Assembly (NCBI GenBank): GCA_033064195.1
Contig: JARBJD010000571.1
Location: 1 to 32,423, forward strand
Source: Blattamonas nauphoetae
Taxonomy: Eukaryota; Preaxostyla; Oxymonadida
Reading direction: 5' to 3'
Length of the DNA: 32,423 bases
The first letter of the stretch is position 1. Each line of letters starts with the position of its first letter. Shown here in pieces: positions 1 to 11,700 of the stretch. The position numbers and the translations under genes are program-made. The notes beneath the pieces are model-generated. The model was not told the origin of the DNA and did not search any database. It saw only the letters and a program-made list of their open reading frames with translations.

Positions 1-1843
1 AAATTCGACGATCTAACCTTACCTCAATTTGGCAAGACCCAAGAACCGGAAGCCGGAGTGACAGAAGTGAGTGACATCGGTGCATGAATGTCGATGGAGC
101 TGGTGTCGTTCAATCGGATTAAAATCCACCCTGTCAATCCCCAGACTGACGATGCACACTCAAATCAAAATCCACAATCCAACCAAGAAAGAAGATCAGG
201 GTGTGTCCAGCGTGGTGGAGAGTGTTCGAGTCAGTTCCACATCAGCCCGAGAATCCTTCGTTATTGGTCAATCACTCTTCAAATCAAGAGAGGAGAGAGT
301 GGTGTTGAAATCGGGAGACAACGATGAAGAGGGTGGGAGATGGTTGCTGGAGACTCCATCCTCACACACACCATTGAGCATCAGCTCCGAACAACGCGAC
401 ACAATTTGGCATCGTGAGACTGACTTGCATGTGCAGAACGGAATTCATTGTTGGTCGACAAGAAAGAGACAGTCGGAGGAGTCGGGCAGGAAGGGGCGAG
501 AAACACTTCGATGGCTCACAAACGACGAGCGAGAAGTGGTAGACACGCACATTCCACAGAGATTCCACTGATGGGACGAGTGCTTCATGGAGGATGTCGT
601 GCCTCCATCCGACAACCAACCAAGGCCACCAACAATTGAGACCGGTGACGTGCGATTAATTAATGGGTGGCCATCGATCAAACTTTCAAACAAACGATAT
701 AGTCCTCTTCGTCTCGAATCGCGGAACTATCTTCCGCTAGTTACGCATGCAGTCGCGCTGATGCCGTCGGAACACAAATTGTTAACATCCGATGAAATTG
801 CATTTCACTTAAATAAACGCCTTCCAAACTCGTATTGCAACGAAGATCACATCACAAGTCACATAAATCCCATCAATCGTACCAAAACAGTGGATCTTCC
901 ACATTAATTCGATAAATCTTGATATTGTACGAGCTGGAGACGCACTTTGAAGACGGACGTTCTCTGCATCAATTCATGAAGATTGATCCATTCATATGTC
1001 TATATTTCAAGATATCGAAAGGTGAGCAAGACCTCCCCGTCTGATGATATATGGCTATATCACTCGCTCTTTTGGCGAGGAACACGATACCACTCCACAT
1101 CACCCACCGATGCATAAATTCGAGACGAAGAGATGATCAGATCCACCACCAAGAGAGTGGATATCGTCGTCACTGTTGATATTGACGAATGAACACGGAT
1201 TATCCTGATTCAAGGTGTCAAATTTCACGATCGGTCAACAGCCCTGTGAACACGACTATGAACATCATTTTCCAGGAAGGTTGCCTTTCTTCGAAAGATA
1301 GGATCAACTACAGGATGCAAGAAATACACACGTGTCAGCAGATCGATCAAGCTCAAGCGCCATCTCGGGAACCAAAACAAGCAATTAAACCACTTCAGAA
1401 AGAGACACTATCTTCCACTAGTTCCCATCGACGTATTGCGATTTCAAGACAACAGAAGAATTCAACATAAACTGTCCAGACAAACCCATCAGACGAGATC
1501 GACAGTTCGAACTTTCAGAACCCATGGAGAGGTGAGTTCCCGGTAGATTATCAAGGAACGCAAAATCAACTTGATAGAATTGCCGATGCCAAGAGATGGA
1601 GCCACTTCGCAAATCAGTTGAACATCATCGGATAAACACGCAACTTCGGAAAACCCACAACTCCACTTTGGAACAACCGAAGTCACCTCAAGTGTTCATC
1701 TCTTCTGTATCCACTGTAGACCTTTATTGAATCCAAAATCCGCAAGATTTCCTCTAAATTTTGTTTTCTTCGTTTCGATCATTCTCATTGTGGGATGATT
1801 TTAAAAAAGAAAATGCATCAACCAGGTTGGGACGTTACTCCAC
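1..1843. other. No confident gene; short open frames only
   Basis: I find no recognisable protein domain here. Open frames of 60-166 codons exist on both strands, but none shows a family motif. The 166-codon + frame (71-571) is rich in Ser, Arg and Glu and could be an exon of an unknown protein or chance coding in low-stop sequence. Positions 594-684 hold a module that recurs near 7.5-7.9 kb. No RNA gene is seen. Confidence 0.35.
594..684 (+). repeat. Dispersed module, copy 1 (inverted relative to copies near 7.5-7.9 kb)
   Basis: The first half (about 592-641) is the exact or near-exact reverse complement of 7449-7498. The second half (about 614-681) is the reverse complement of about 7851-7914 with one inserted base. 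The core shared by all three places contains CCAACCAAGGCC(C)ACCAAC. Seen directly; the function is unknown. The opposite orientation 7 kb apart would fit ends of a larger rearranged unit, but no transposase lies between them. Confidence 0.75.
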
Positions 1844-3900
1844 GTGACAAGTCGCCTCCAAACATTCCTTCCTCTAATCACTGAGTACCCCACCTTTCGT
1901 CTATCCTCGACCCTTTCTCGCCATTCAGTTGAATTCCGTCCAGCATGCACGCAGGAAATCGCGGAAGGAGAATGGGAACCGAAGATTCGACACCACGGAT
2001 TCGCAATTAGAACGGGTATTCGGATTTTTATTTCGCAACTCGTTGCCTTTCGTTGTTGTCTATCAATCTTTTTCACAATTTGTTTTTGTCGCAGATCATC
2101 TTTTCTCCTATCCCTCCCAGCCCTCAGCTTCCATTCCCATCCACTCCCTTCCACCCCCTCTCCATCCACCTCACAACTTACACTCATTGATGATAAATTT
2201 GATTTCGACATTTCAACATCTTGATGTTTCGATGAGGAAACGAGACGGTATGCTCGAATAATCATCCCCTGTCGTTCCAATTTCTTCTACTCTGAAGTAT
2301 TTTATCTTTTCTATCACCTGTTTTATCGTCATTTCTTCAGACAAACGCCACACTTTCGAAGCCCTAGTGACTGACATACTCTCTGGATCTCAGTGACTGT
2401 CTTCCGCTTTCCATCGCCATCTCGTTTTACATCCCCTCTCCTCTTTGAAACAAGTCAAATGCTGATGGAATCCTCAGAATCGACACCGATCATTTGATCA
2501 CGACCAAACACACTCATTCAGGATCTCCTTCCCCGATCTCGTCGAGGACGATTCGTCGGCGAGAAATTGCGGTGTTTTATTAGTCCCCACGAAAGTGCCG
2601 CCATTCTGCAGTCAATCACCCACTCACGAGTTGTTTCGAAATTCATCACCGCTGAAGCAGCTGAGGCAAGAAGAAATCGACCAGATGCTCTCAAATATGT
2701 CTTCACGAACCAACATCTCCGTTATTCCGCCTCAATCGCCAACGAAGACGCCTCAGACACAATCACACATCACATCGAAAGACTTGTCTCCAATGCGCAG
2801 TCCATCGTAACTGTCGGACTCTCCTCGCCTCTTTCCAGCACAAGTATCACCACAATTCGCATGTGTTCCGAGGTTTCCCGCTCCTCCATTCGTCGTCGAC
2901 AAGGATAACCACCTCTTCGACCAGGCTCCCAAGGGCGCCACCGATCCTTCGTCTGAGCATCCACAGGTTTGATCTTTTCATTTTCGTTTCATGATCCTGC
3001 TATCTTTCCTCATCCTTTATCGTTTTGTGATTGATCTCTCTTCTTCAGGCCATGAACTGGGAAACGCAGTATGAAACGGATCACAAGCCGCTCCGTCTCA
3101 TCTCGCCTCCGAAATGAAAGAAAAGGTGGATAGAAGAGAAAAGAAGTTCAACAAGTGGAAGGCACAGACAACCGAACAGATCGACAACATGTTCACGCAT
3201 CAGCTGATCGCAATTGCGGAGGAAGATCACGCCATCACAAAAGTGTGATATTTTCTCTCCTGACTCTGTTTTAGCTTCTCTACTCTGGGTTGGAGAATGC
3301 AGACGAAGAGGATCCTAAAAGGTACGCCAGAACTCGGACTCGAACAGCCGATGCACTTCCGTGCTTTAATTTTGTTTTTTCTATTTTTTCGCCTCTTAAG
3401 CAATTTTCTGTATCATTGTTGTTTTATTCCCGCCCACGTGACAATCCAGATCCCTCCACGAATATTCTCTCAAAGAAACGAAACTAGCCCATCAGAACGT
3501 GACAGGTTTCGAGGGAAAAAGCACAAAATAGAAATTCGCTTCGGAAAGACGCAGAATGCGACCCAAACCAACCTTGTCGACTTCGCTCGTCAGCGTAAAG
3601 AATACCAGAAACGTGGACCGAAGATCGAGCCGACAGAGAAGAGGAGGAAAGTGGAGATGAGGAAGTTGCATGCGAGAGAATGTACAGGTATTCAGGAAGC
3701 TGTGGATGAGGGCGGAAGAAACACGAACCACAAAGAGAAAGCGGAAGAGAAGGAGAGACCGAGGAAAGAAGAGGAGGAACGAGCGAAAGGGAGAAAGACG
3801 AGAGAAGCTGGTGAGAAGGACAAATTGACTCAGATACTTCCAGCCATCCTGTCTGAAACATCCCACACATATCCGACACGGCTGAACAGACGCTGAACGA
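1844..3900 (+). CDS. Unidentified spliced gene, charged C-terminal part (approximate limits)
   Basis: I do not recognise this product. Coding is inferred from four candidate GT-AG introns: 2016-2094 (GTATTC..GTCGCAG), 2248-2340 (GTATGC..TTCTTCAG), 2967-3048 (GTTTGA..CTTCAG) and about 3243-3274 (GTGTGATA..TTTTAG). Exon-like pieces include a Ser/Pro-rich stretch (TKTPQTQSHITSKD), a basic-hydrophobic segment KEKVDRREKKFNKWKAQ around 3115-3240, an acidic patch ENADEEDPKR near 3297, and a 100-codon Lys/Glu/Arg-rich, probably coiled-coil region (about 3550-3830). Frames do not join cleanly everywhere, so start, end and exon order are guesses. The charge pattern recalls chromatin-factor linkers, but no ATPase motif is visible. 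It is followed by a 28-bp tandem repeat. Confidence 0.35.
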
Positions 3901-3959
3901 GATGCTGAAAGGAGGAAGGTGGGGCCGAGTGGACGGAACATGAAACGGGCAATGCGGGA

Positions 3960-4200
3960 TCAGAGCGAGAAGACGAGGAAGGCGTGGGACGAGTGAGAAG
4001 ACGAGGAAGGCGTGGGACGAGTGAGAAGACGAGGAAGGCGTGGGACGAGTGAAGACGAGGAAGGCGTGGGACGAGTGAGAAGACGAGGAAGGCGTGGGAC
4101 GAGTGAGAAGACGAGGAAGGCGTGGGACGAGTGAGAAGACGAGGAAGGCGTGGGACGAGTGAGAAGACGAGGAAGGCGTGGGACGAGTGAGAGACCAGGA
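3960..4200 (+). repeat. 28-bp tandem repeat, about 8 copies
   Basis: The unit is GAGTGAGAAGACGAGG followed by AAGGCGTGGGAC, repeated head to tail with almost no divergence. One copy near 4049 lacks two bases, and the last copy degrades to GAGAGACCAGGAAAGAG. The unit length is not a multiple of three, so a reading frame through it changes every copy. The + strand is strongly purine-rich. Confidence 0.95.
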
Positions 4201-4204
4201 AAGA

Positions 4205-5714
4205 GTGGGATGAACTTGATATTCCGTCCTTTTAATTCATTTTATGAGTTTCAGCGTTCTCTAGAGCAGCCATTGATAAAATAACTGCGAAACAGTGATG
4301 AAACTCGGGAAATGTCCGAATTTTGGGCTGAAGATCTAGGGTGTGGGTTTATCCGGAGTTGCGGGTTAAATCGAGTACGTTGAAAACGACTGACGGATCA
4401 ACTCCAAGAACCACTCCAGAACAGAAGAATACGAGAATACAGATGACGAAAGGCAAAGATAGATATTCAGAGCAAAAGAATTGGAGGAGAACTACTCCCT
4501 TGCTGAATGCAGAATCAACAGAACACCAATCAAGAAAAAGCGAGAAGAGAAGATTAAGGTGACAAGGATATGGACCGTTCGCGAAGATTTGAGACAGCAT
4601 ATATGAGAGAAAGCAGAAACGGATGAAGGAAAGTCACTCCCAACTTCAAGGTGTAGATGATTAAGACGAATAGACGTCGACAAGAAGAAGCGACAGCCTT
4701 CAATCATGAGGCAGCCAGAGCTGCCCTTCACAGCAAGTTGCACATCACATTTTCGAAACAACATCTTCGAGCGATGAGGAAGGAAATTCTCATTTTCTGT
4801 CGCCACATCCGACCTCCTCAAGAAAGGAGCACATCGAAACAGAATGAAACTTGGACGTTTCTCCATGCATGGTCCAAATTCAGCACGGACGGAGACAGCA
4901 ATCGATGGAATCTGTGTGATAGCTCGGGTTGAACGAGTCGTAGTCACTCTGCGGACAAGATGGGAACCTGACACCAAGACTCGTGTCTTACCCACTCGTC
5001 CCAATACACTCCCGTTGCATACAAGATATAGGCATGTCCAAGGAAAGATGCCGAACAATCCTTCAAGAAAGATATTCGAATGATCAACCCGCTTCCGCGA
5101 AAAGCAGAAAGATCGATACCCTCTCCAGCAGAAGTCTCCCCAACGAGTCCGGCACCATTCAGTACAATGGCTCTGTTGATGAAACAAAGTCGTGAGTAAC
5201 CAGGAATCACACTTGCGCTGCATCGATTGGGAGATCCATTTATGGACTCAGAGAAAAGGAACGGGTTTCCCATTGGGCAGAGAATCAGAAGATCGTGCTA
5301 TCTTTCATTCGACAAGGAATTCAGACACGAGTCAACATTATCATGGAACCTACACAATTCTTAGCCATTCTCCGCCTCACTGATTGCACTGCCTTGATGA
5401 GTTCCAAGACTTGGACGAGACATCGAGGTGATCAAAAGAAAAGAAGGGTGAGCGGCCCCACGACTTTCGTCGGCTGTTCTACATCATTTTGGTCGAACTC
5501 TCACACAGAAACAAACTGAGTACTGAAGATCTCCAACATATCACTTCAATCATTCCTATCAAACACAATCATCCAACGAGGAAAGACTTCCAATCACATA
5601 CGACCAACAACCTATTCGTCGGCATCAAAATACCATAAAAGCAGACGGACATTCGACTTCGAAAGGAGTTCGGAAATGAACCAATATCATAAGACATTAC
5701 AGTGCTCTCCGTCA
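4205..5714. other. Fragmentary coding-like sequence, unassigned
   Basis: Both strands carry open frames: a 243-codon - frame (4492-5223) and several overlapping + frames of 70-90 codons. The + frames are richer in charged, helix-forming residues (for example RRRQEEATAFNHEAARAAL at about 4670-4730), which favours + strand coding broken by introns or shifts, with the - frame as its shadow. No domain is recognised. Confidence 0.25.
4341..4372 (-). repeat. Solo copy of the AAACCCGC-type terminal motif
   Basis: Read on the - strand, this stretch contains AACCCGC, eight spacer bases, then ATAAACCCAC. The same two-box arrangement and spacing occur in the ends of the elements at 8486-14224 and 9591-10376. 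No partner end was found nearby. It may be a remnant of the same family or a chance match. Confidence 0.4.
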
Positions 5715-6303
5715 CCTGATTGTTCAAATGGGGATACAGTCAACTCTCGTTTACGTCTATCAGCTTTCAAAACCGTCTTTCTCGACGATCAATCACTGCC
5801 ACACCTCGATCTCCAGTCCCTCCAGCGCACTCGCAGACAATGAAGACAGACTCTGTTTCTTACTCGGGGCTACAAACTCGTGAAAAAATTCAGACCTGGC
5901 AAAGAAGTTCATTTCAATCGGTCTCGTCAAACAGCTCTTCGAGTCAACCAACTTTCTCGCCCTTCCTGTCTCCGAATCAAAGACTCGTAGTGCCACCAGA
6001 AATCAAACCGATCACATAAGTCAATATTATCTCCTTCGTGTCTCTGTCTTTGAGCCGTCCAAGCAATTCATCATTTTCATGTTCCGCAACTCTCACAGAC
6101 TCATCCTCGATAATCTATACCGATCCAGAATTGAGATGTCTCTGTTGGATCCACTTTCATGGTCAAAAATACTACCTGATCGTAAAGTGTACGCATCTCG
6201 CAAGATCGGGTCATCTCACACGACTGAAATTGTTACCCAATGCCCACAAGACAGGGAAAGCAAAGCAGATTTTTCAAGTAAGTCAACAGTCTGTTGGAAG
6301 GTG
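5715..6303 (+). CDS. Unidentified helical-repeat-like (ARM/HEAT-like) protein fragment
   Basis: A single frame runs about 196 codons with one internal TGA (5881-5883) and ends at TAA (6301-6303). Residues after the TGA (KKFISIGLVKQLFESTNFLA) look like amphipathic helices of an ARM/HEAT-type solenoid; the following part is also helical (SSHTTEIVTQCPQD). No start was identified. Downstream to about 7040, other + frames (DVIEELPPRHPR near 6555; Lys/Arg/Ser-rich segments 6720-7040) may be further exons in shifted frames. The TGA could be a mutated CGA, a sequencing error, or a sign of a pseudogene. The family assignment rests only on helix periodicity. Confidence 0.4.
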
Positions 6304-6309
6304 TAAGCG

Positions 6310-7440
6310 CAGAAATTGGCGAGGCTACTAAAACCAGTCGAAATTCACACACTATCCCTCCATTATGATGTATCGTCAAGACAACCATCGTTTTCAACAT
6401 CAGTATTCCTGATTTCACTTCACGCATTCTTTGACCTACGAGAATTGTGGTTCGTTCATTTCAGGAGAACACAACACTGACCGCAGCACTCTCTTATCGG
6501 CAACACCTCTCAACCAAATTGGGGTGTGAGATGCAAACCTGGTACAGGATGTCATAGAGGAACTTCCTCCTCGCCATCCTCGGACCGCAGATTATTCTCT
6601 TTCATGCCCATCAATGCCAATGAAATACCAGACTTGAAAGTTGTAGGAAACCATTTCACGAAAGACACTCACATACATACTCGAACTCGCTCGCGCAAGA
6701 ATCGGAACACTATTGCTTCATGATGAACGAGAAGATGGGATCCTTTCACGGCCATGGACTCAGGTGCGTCACCGTACTGGCGCCAAGAATCGAGCAACTG
6801 TCGAAAGAACTTGACGAGAAGAAAGGATGTTTATCAACAAAGCGAAGAGGAGTTGGGGGGAAAGAACTTCGACGACAGCGAAGACAAGACAGCAGCAAAG
6901 AATCGAAAATCAAGAGAGTCCTTCAGTATTTCTAACAAAGACAAAGAGTAAGAGGACAGACCCACCACGATTGTGTCAGAGGAGAAGAAAGAGAGAGAAA
7001 CTCCGAACAAAACGAAAGAAGTGACTGACGTGATCGATGTCACTTTGACCATCACAACAATTGACTCCTCGTCTGAAAACAACACTCACACTCACATTGG
7101 CCATCCACAATCGGCATGCTCTCGACTTCCCACACTCTCTGTTCTCCCCGCACATTCTCGCATAGGAACAAGTGGATTTCGAGGATAGCTGTTCGACTGC
7201 GACTTCATTCTGACGAGCATGGGCGCATGAGAGTAGTCCACTGTCTGTGAACCGATCTGACTTCGATGCCAAGAGGTCAGAGACTGTGGAGAGCGAGTTG
7301 AAGGACAACAGCTCACTGCCTGTTGGTGACAGCCTTGCGGGGAGTCACGGCCAAACTTCGTTGAGTCATCACGATCCAGAGACAGACAATAGATATGTCG
7401 TTCTTCATTTTCTTCATATTCAAGCTTTCGTTCAAAGATC
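6310..7440 (+). other. Continuation of coding-like sequence, frames broken
   Basis: Short + frames alternate: an EELPPRHPR segment (about 6555-6585), a charged stretch with EEELGG and NFDDSEDK (about 6850-6900), then basic KSKRTD and RRRKREKLRTKRKK (about 6945-7024). Such low-complexity charged tails are common in eukaryotic nuclear or scaffold proteins. No domain, start or end can be fixed. Confidence 0.25.
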
Positions 7441-7498
7441 CTTTCAACACTCAATTGTTGGTGGCCTTGGTTGGTTGTCGGATGGAGGCACGACATCC

Positions 7499-7919
7499 TT
7501 TACACCAACCAAGGCCCACCAACCTCAAGCCCTGTCACACAACAGTGCAGCGTGCTTGAGGCAGCCAGCTCTTCCCTCCTGCGGAATTGAGCTCACGCAG
7601 TCGAGGCGTGGTTTATAGTTAAACCCTTCGGTTGTTTCACTTCACTTTGCCTTTTAGGCCTCTCAGTCTCCTCCAGTTTTCTCTCCGTTGGGGCTTTTTC
7701 TGGAGATATGGGTTTTCAAGCCCTCCTGTTTTGTCCACCAACCTCGCCCCCACGTGGGTAGAAGTTACACTGTGTCCTAACCAGTCCTCTGTAACGATTT
7801 TTTCTTTCTGGGACAGACAAAATGATAAGCTCTTTTGTTTGTTGGCCTGATCGATGGCCACCCATTAATTAATCGCACGTCACCGGTCTCAATTGTTGGT
7901 GGGCCTTGGTTGGTGTAAA
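7499..7919. mobile_element. MITE-like element with 25-bp terminal inverted repeats
   Basis: Positions 7499-7523 begin TTTACACCAACCAAGGCCCA, and 7895-7919 are the exact reverse complement over 25 bases. The 421-bp body has no convincing ORF. It contains a perfect hairpin GGTTTA-TAGT-TAAACC near 7611-7626, and its right 60 bases belong to the module also found at 594-684. I see no clear target-site duplication in the flanks. Non-autonomous DNA element is the simplest reading; a recombined inverted duplication is the alternative. Confidence 0.6.
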
Positions 7920-8675
7920 ACGATCGTGTCATCAACACAAGGTCGTTTATCGCGATGGTCGATGTCAAGTGATCTCAATCCAAATGGAGACACCATTCGG
8001 AGAGTCGTTCATGATGTGCACGAGACAGACGAGGAGAGCGAGGCATCGGCAGAAGAGACAGACGTCACATTCAGAGACACGTTGACTCGACCGATCAGTT
8101 GTGCTTCGATGAGGGTCAGTTGGAAGTGGCGTGAACGGACGATCGATCAATCTCACCATTTCTTTAAAGGAAGTCGAGTCTTGATGGTATGTGTCCAGCT
8201 GTCATCAACAGAAAGCGAGAGTGAATTTGTGGGTGTGCGAATTCTTCGATGCGCAGCGAGAGAAACTGTGGTGGATGGCGTGAAAGGAAGGCATGGTGTC
8301 AGCGACGAGACTGAAATCGAGAAGAGAAGCAGATCGCTGACATTCGAAGATGGCTGTCGATCGGCGTCGTCCATCCAAACTGTCGAAGGCTCATTCGAAG
8401 CAAACCGTTCTGAACTGTCGAGTGTGGTCCAAGAAATCAGCGAAAGGGCGGTTGATGGGGAGGGCCAATTCTCAACTAATCTGATAGTGCCCTCAGAAAC
8501 CCGCGCAAAATACATAAACCCGCGCAAAATCCGTTTAATCAAAAATCATGATGAATTAATTCCGATGCTCTCGAATTTCACTCCTTTTTACTCACAAACA
8601 CTTCTTTACCAAGTGATTTCAAATGAACGTTTTATTTCTGGTTTGATCTCAATTGAATTCTTCAAAAATGTGTGA
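7893..8675 (+). CDS. Hypothetical ORF, 260 codons, crossing an element boundary
   Basis: This is the longest uninterrupted + frame in the area, Ser/Glu/Arg-rich and without a recognised domain. Its last 63 codons lie inside the inverted-end segment that starts at 8486, so the native protein, if any, would have ended differently. A 129-codon - frame overlaps it. Either strand could be the coding one. Confidence 0.25.
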   Translation: MLVGLGWCKTIVSSTQGRLSRWSMSSDLNPNGDTIRRVVHDVHETDEESEASAEETDVTFRDTLTRPISCASMRVSWKWRERTIDQSHHFFKGSRVLMVCVQLSSTESESEFVGVRILRCAARETVVDGVKGRHGVSDETEIEKRSRSLTFEDGCRSASSIQTVEGSFEANRSELSSVVQEISERAVDGEGQFSTNLIVPSETRAKYINPRKIRLIKNHDELIPMLSNFTPFYSQTLLYQVISNERFISGLISIEFFKNV

Positions 8676-8704
8676 TTTGTGTTGAAATGGTCTTTGAAAT
8701 GAAA

Positions 8705-11700
8705 CTACAATGGTCGAAAGAAATATTCAATGGATGGTTTTCTGATCGAGGTGTTTCCTGATGATCTATCGTACCTCCATGTTCCGCACAAGATCGACGT
8801 TCTTTTCCACCCCTGCTTCACGTTCAGTCGTCCTCCCTGTCCCACTCCCGTTCTGTCTGCTGCGTCTGCCGCAGGGTCGATGTCTTTCAATGCTTCTATC
8901 CCGTTCGCCACTGTCGTCAAGAGGGATTTGGTGGGAACAATAAAGGCGAAGAAGGCGACACAAGCGAGGAAGAATGCGACGATGAACGAGATGATGAGGA
9001 GAATTTGGAATACGCTGATTGTCTTTGTCATCTCGCTGATAACAGCTTCGAGGAACATTTTGAATCCGCCACGCAGATCGTACACGAGGAGAGAACCCAT
9101 GATCTGAGAGGAGAGGACACAACGTGAGAGAAAGGGGGATCAGAAGGAGGAGAGTGGAGAGCACACCTGGACGTTCTCGTTGCTGAGTGGCATCCCGCTG
9201 TAGGGATTCGGTGCTGTAGCAATCATGCGGGCTGCCTCAATGTGCTACAGGATGAGTGCCTGCAGTCCGCTGAAGTTTCCTGTTAGTCAATAAATCCGAT
9301 TTTCCACTGCACAATCGGCAGCATCGAGGGGCATGCATTCAGTTGACTGGGAGAGTGATGAAAATAGCGTGTGATGAGAGAGAAATGAGATCGATGGAAG
9401 AAAGCGGACAGAACGAAGTGAAGATCGCATGGAGGAGTCAAACCTCGAACATCAGTGCGTTGGCCGAGCTGCCCTTCTTCATCGTTGGTTCCACGGACAA
9501 TCCGTCGAAGATTTGGTCGCCAGTCGGGATGACGTTTTGGGAGGAGGAACCCTGATTGGCGAGGATGTCGATAGCGTTGTAGTATGTGATAGTGGTGTTA
9601 GAAACCCGCACGCGTTCAGAAACCCGCAACGGGGGTCCAAAAAACCGCAACCGAACGATCTTCATCATAATCTCACTCTTTCACCATTTGTTCACATTAT
9701 CCTCTATTTTTCTCACATTTTCGAAAAAATCTATCGAAAACAGTCGTGAAGTGACGTAATTGAATCTGATCTTTTCGAGACTCTGCATTGTCATCAAATA
9801 CTACTCTGTTCTGGCTTTCTTGTTGGGTACGTTGTTGTGAGCTTCAAAAAACATTGTCTCAGTGATCGGATTCATTTTCTTCTCTTCTATTCTTCATTTG
9901 AATGCACAATCATCGATGTCACTGTCCTTTTGTCTTCTTGACGTAAATCTCTGTACGATTCAAGATATTATCTCCTTCTTCGAATGTACTATCTATCGGA
10001 TAATCACAGGTATGATTTCAAGAAAGAGACATACTTCATTGTTGACATTTTGTGATTCATCCATGAATCGCTGAATCTCACTCCCAATGGTCGGATGGAT
10101 TTGAAAAACATTTGGATTTGAGAATTGACACTTGTTTTGTGGCTGAAAGACATGCAGTGAGTCATGGGCTTGGAAACATCAAATTGTGTTTGAATCATGG
10201 CCCATTTATGTGAAAGTCACTTTTCACGAACGTGTTTTTCTTTTTCACTTCTTCCTAAAAACTTCTTCATTACTTCTGTAGAGGACATTAGAAAAACAGA
10301 ATAATTCATGAATGAAGTGGCGGTTTTATCACGCTGGTTGCGGGTTTATGAACCAGAGCGGGTTTCTAACACCACTATGATCTGAATACGAGTGAAAAGA
10401 GAGACGGGGGGATGGGTGTAGGAAATGGGTTGCTTGAAGCGGAAGAGAGGATACCTCACTCGCGAGTAGTGCTTGGATCAGGCCCATGTCGGATGAGAGG
10501 TGTCTGCTGTCGATCCATGGTCCTTCTGCGGATGGGACGATACTCCACCTGGAGAGAAGAAAGAGAAGGAGAATGATGAAAAGACATGAGAAGAGAAGAT
10601 GAGATGAAGAGATGAGGAGGAAAGGCAAATGAGTTGAGAATGTGAGCACACCGCCAACGATTAGGATAATTCCGATCACAACGCGGACGTAGAAAGAGTT
10701 TGGGATGAAGTTTGACATTTTGTTGATTTTGTTGAGCAGATCAATCTGTTGCGGCGCCAGACCGTTTCTGTCCTTCTTCTTTTCTTTTTTTTCTCTTCCT
10801 CCTCTGCCTTCTTCTTCTCCTCGGCCTCTCTTCGCTTTCTGCGATTTTGTCTCTTCCTTCTCGCCGTCTTTCAGCTCGTTCTTCTTCTTATCCTCGTCTT
10901 CTTCGTTCTCCTCTTCGTCCTGATTCTTCTTTCCTATCATTTTCTCATCGTCGTTCACCTGCCCTCGTTCAGAGTTTAGCTCCAGCTCCTCTTCGCTGAA
11001 TCCAGCTCCCCGTCGTTGTTCCAAAGGAGTAGCGATTTGGAAGAAAACTTCCCTTCGCTCTCGCTTGAGTTTGTTGATGGTCTGTACAAACTGCACAATC
11101 AGGACGATGAGAGGGAGTACAATCGAGGTTACTCCAACCGCGATGTCGATGTACTGTACGACCAACGACTGTTGTTCGGAGTTGCCACTGGTCCGTTCAT
11201 GATCACAAAGTAGAGCTGGGCAGGGAGGCCAGGCCATTCCACGGTGTTTCAGAATCCTTCGTTGATGATGAGAGCAGCTACGTTGACGATGTTGTTGACC
11301 AGGTCGATCAGGTTCATGTTCACGATTTGTGTCTCTGTCATTCACATCGCTGAGGTGCATCCGACTTTGACCTCATTGTACGACGGTATGATGATGGGGA
11401 TGCCTCCGAATTCCATCGTTGAAAATTCATTCGTTGCCGAAGCTTCCTGGTACACATCGTCCAGTCCCTCGCCGAGCGTGGTTGCTCTCCTCTCGAACAC
11501 TCTGGTGATGAGACTGGTGCTGGGCATGAAGGTCACGTTCATGGATTCCAGCTGAGTGTCTGTGTATTGTGAGCGGAGCATGAAGAAGTTGGAGTAGAGA
11601 ACCATATCGAGGATGGATGAGAGCATGTTTGCGAAGTGGCTGACCTGGTTGGTGTTGACACTGGACGTTGTGGACGTCATCAGCACAACCACACACATCG

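Noticed and set aside
3960-4200. CRISPR array
   Set aside because: Units are contiguous with no unique spacers; the same holds for the 30-, 32- and 33-bp arrays.
2595-4900. INO80/SWR1-type chromatin remodeller
   Set aside because: Charge pattern is suggestive, but no QTELYSHF, Walker A or DEGH motif could be found in any frame.
4492-5223. 243-codon - strand ORF as a real gene
   Set aside because: Composition (Cys, Phe, Ser, Arg rich) looks like the complement of charged + strand coding sequence; no motif.
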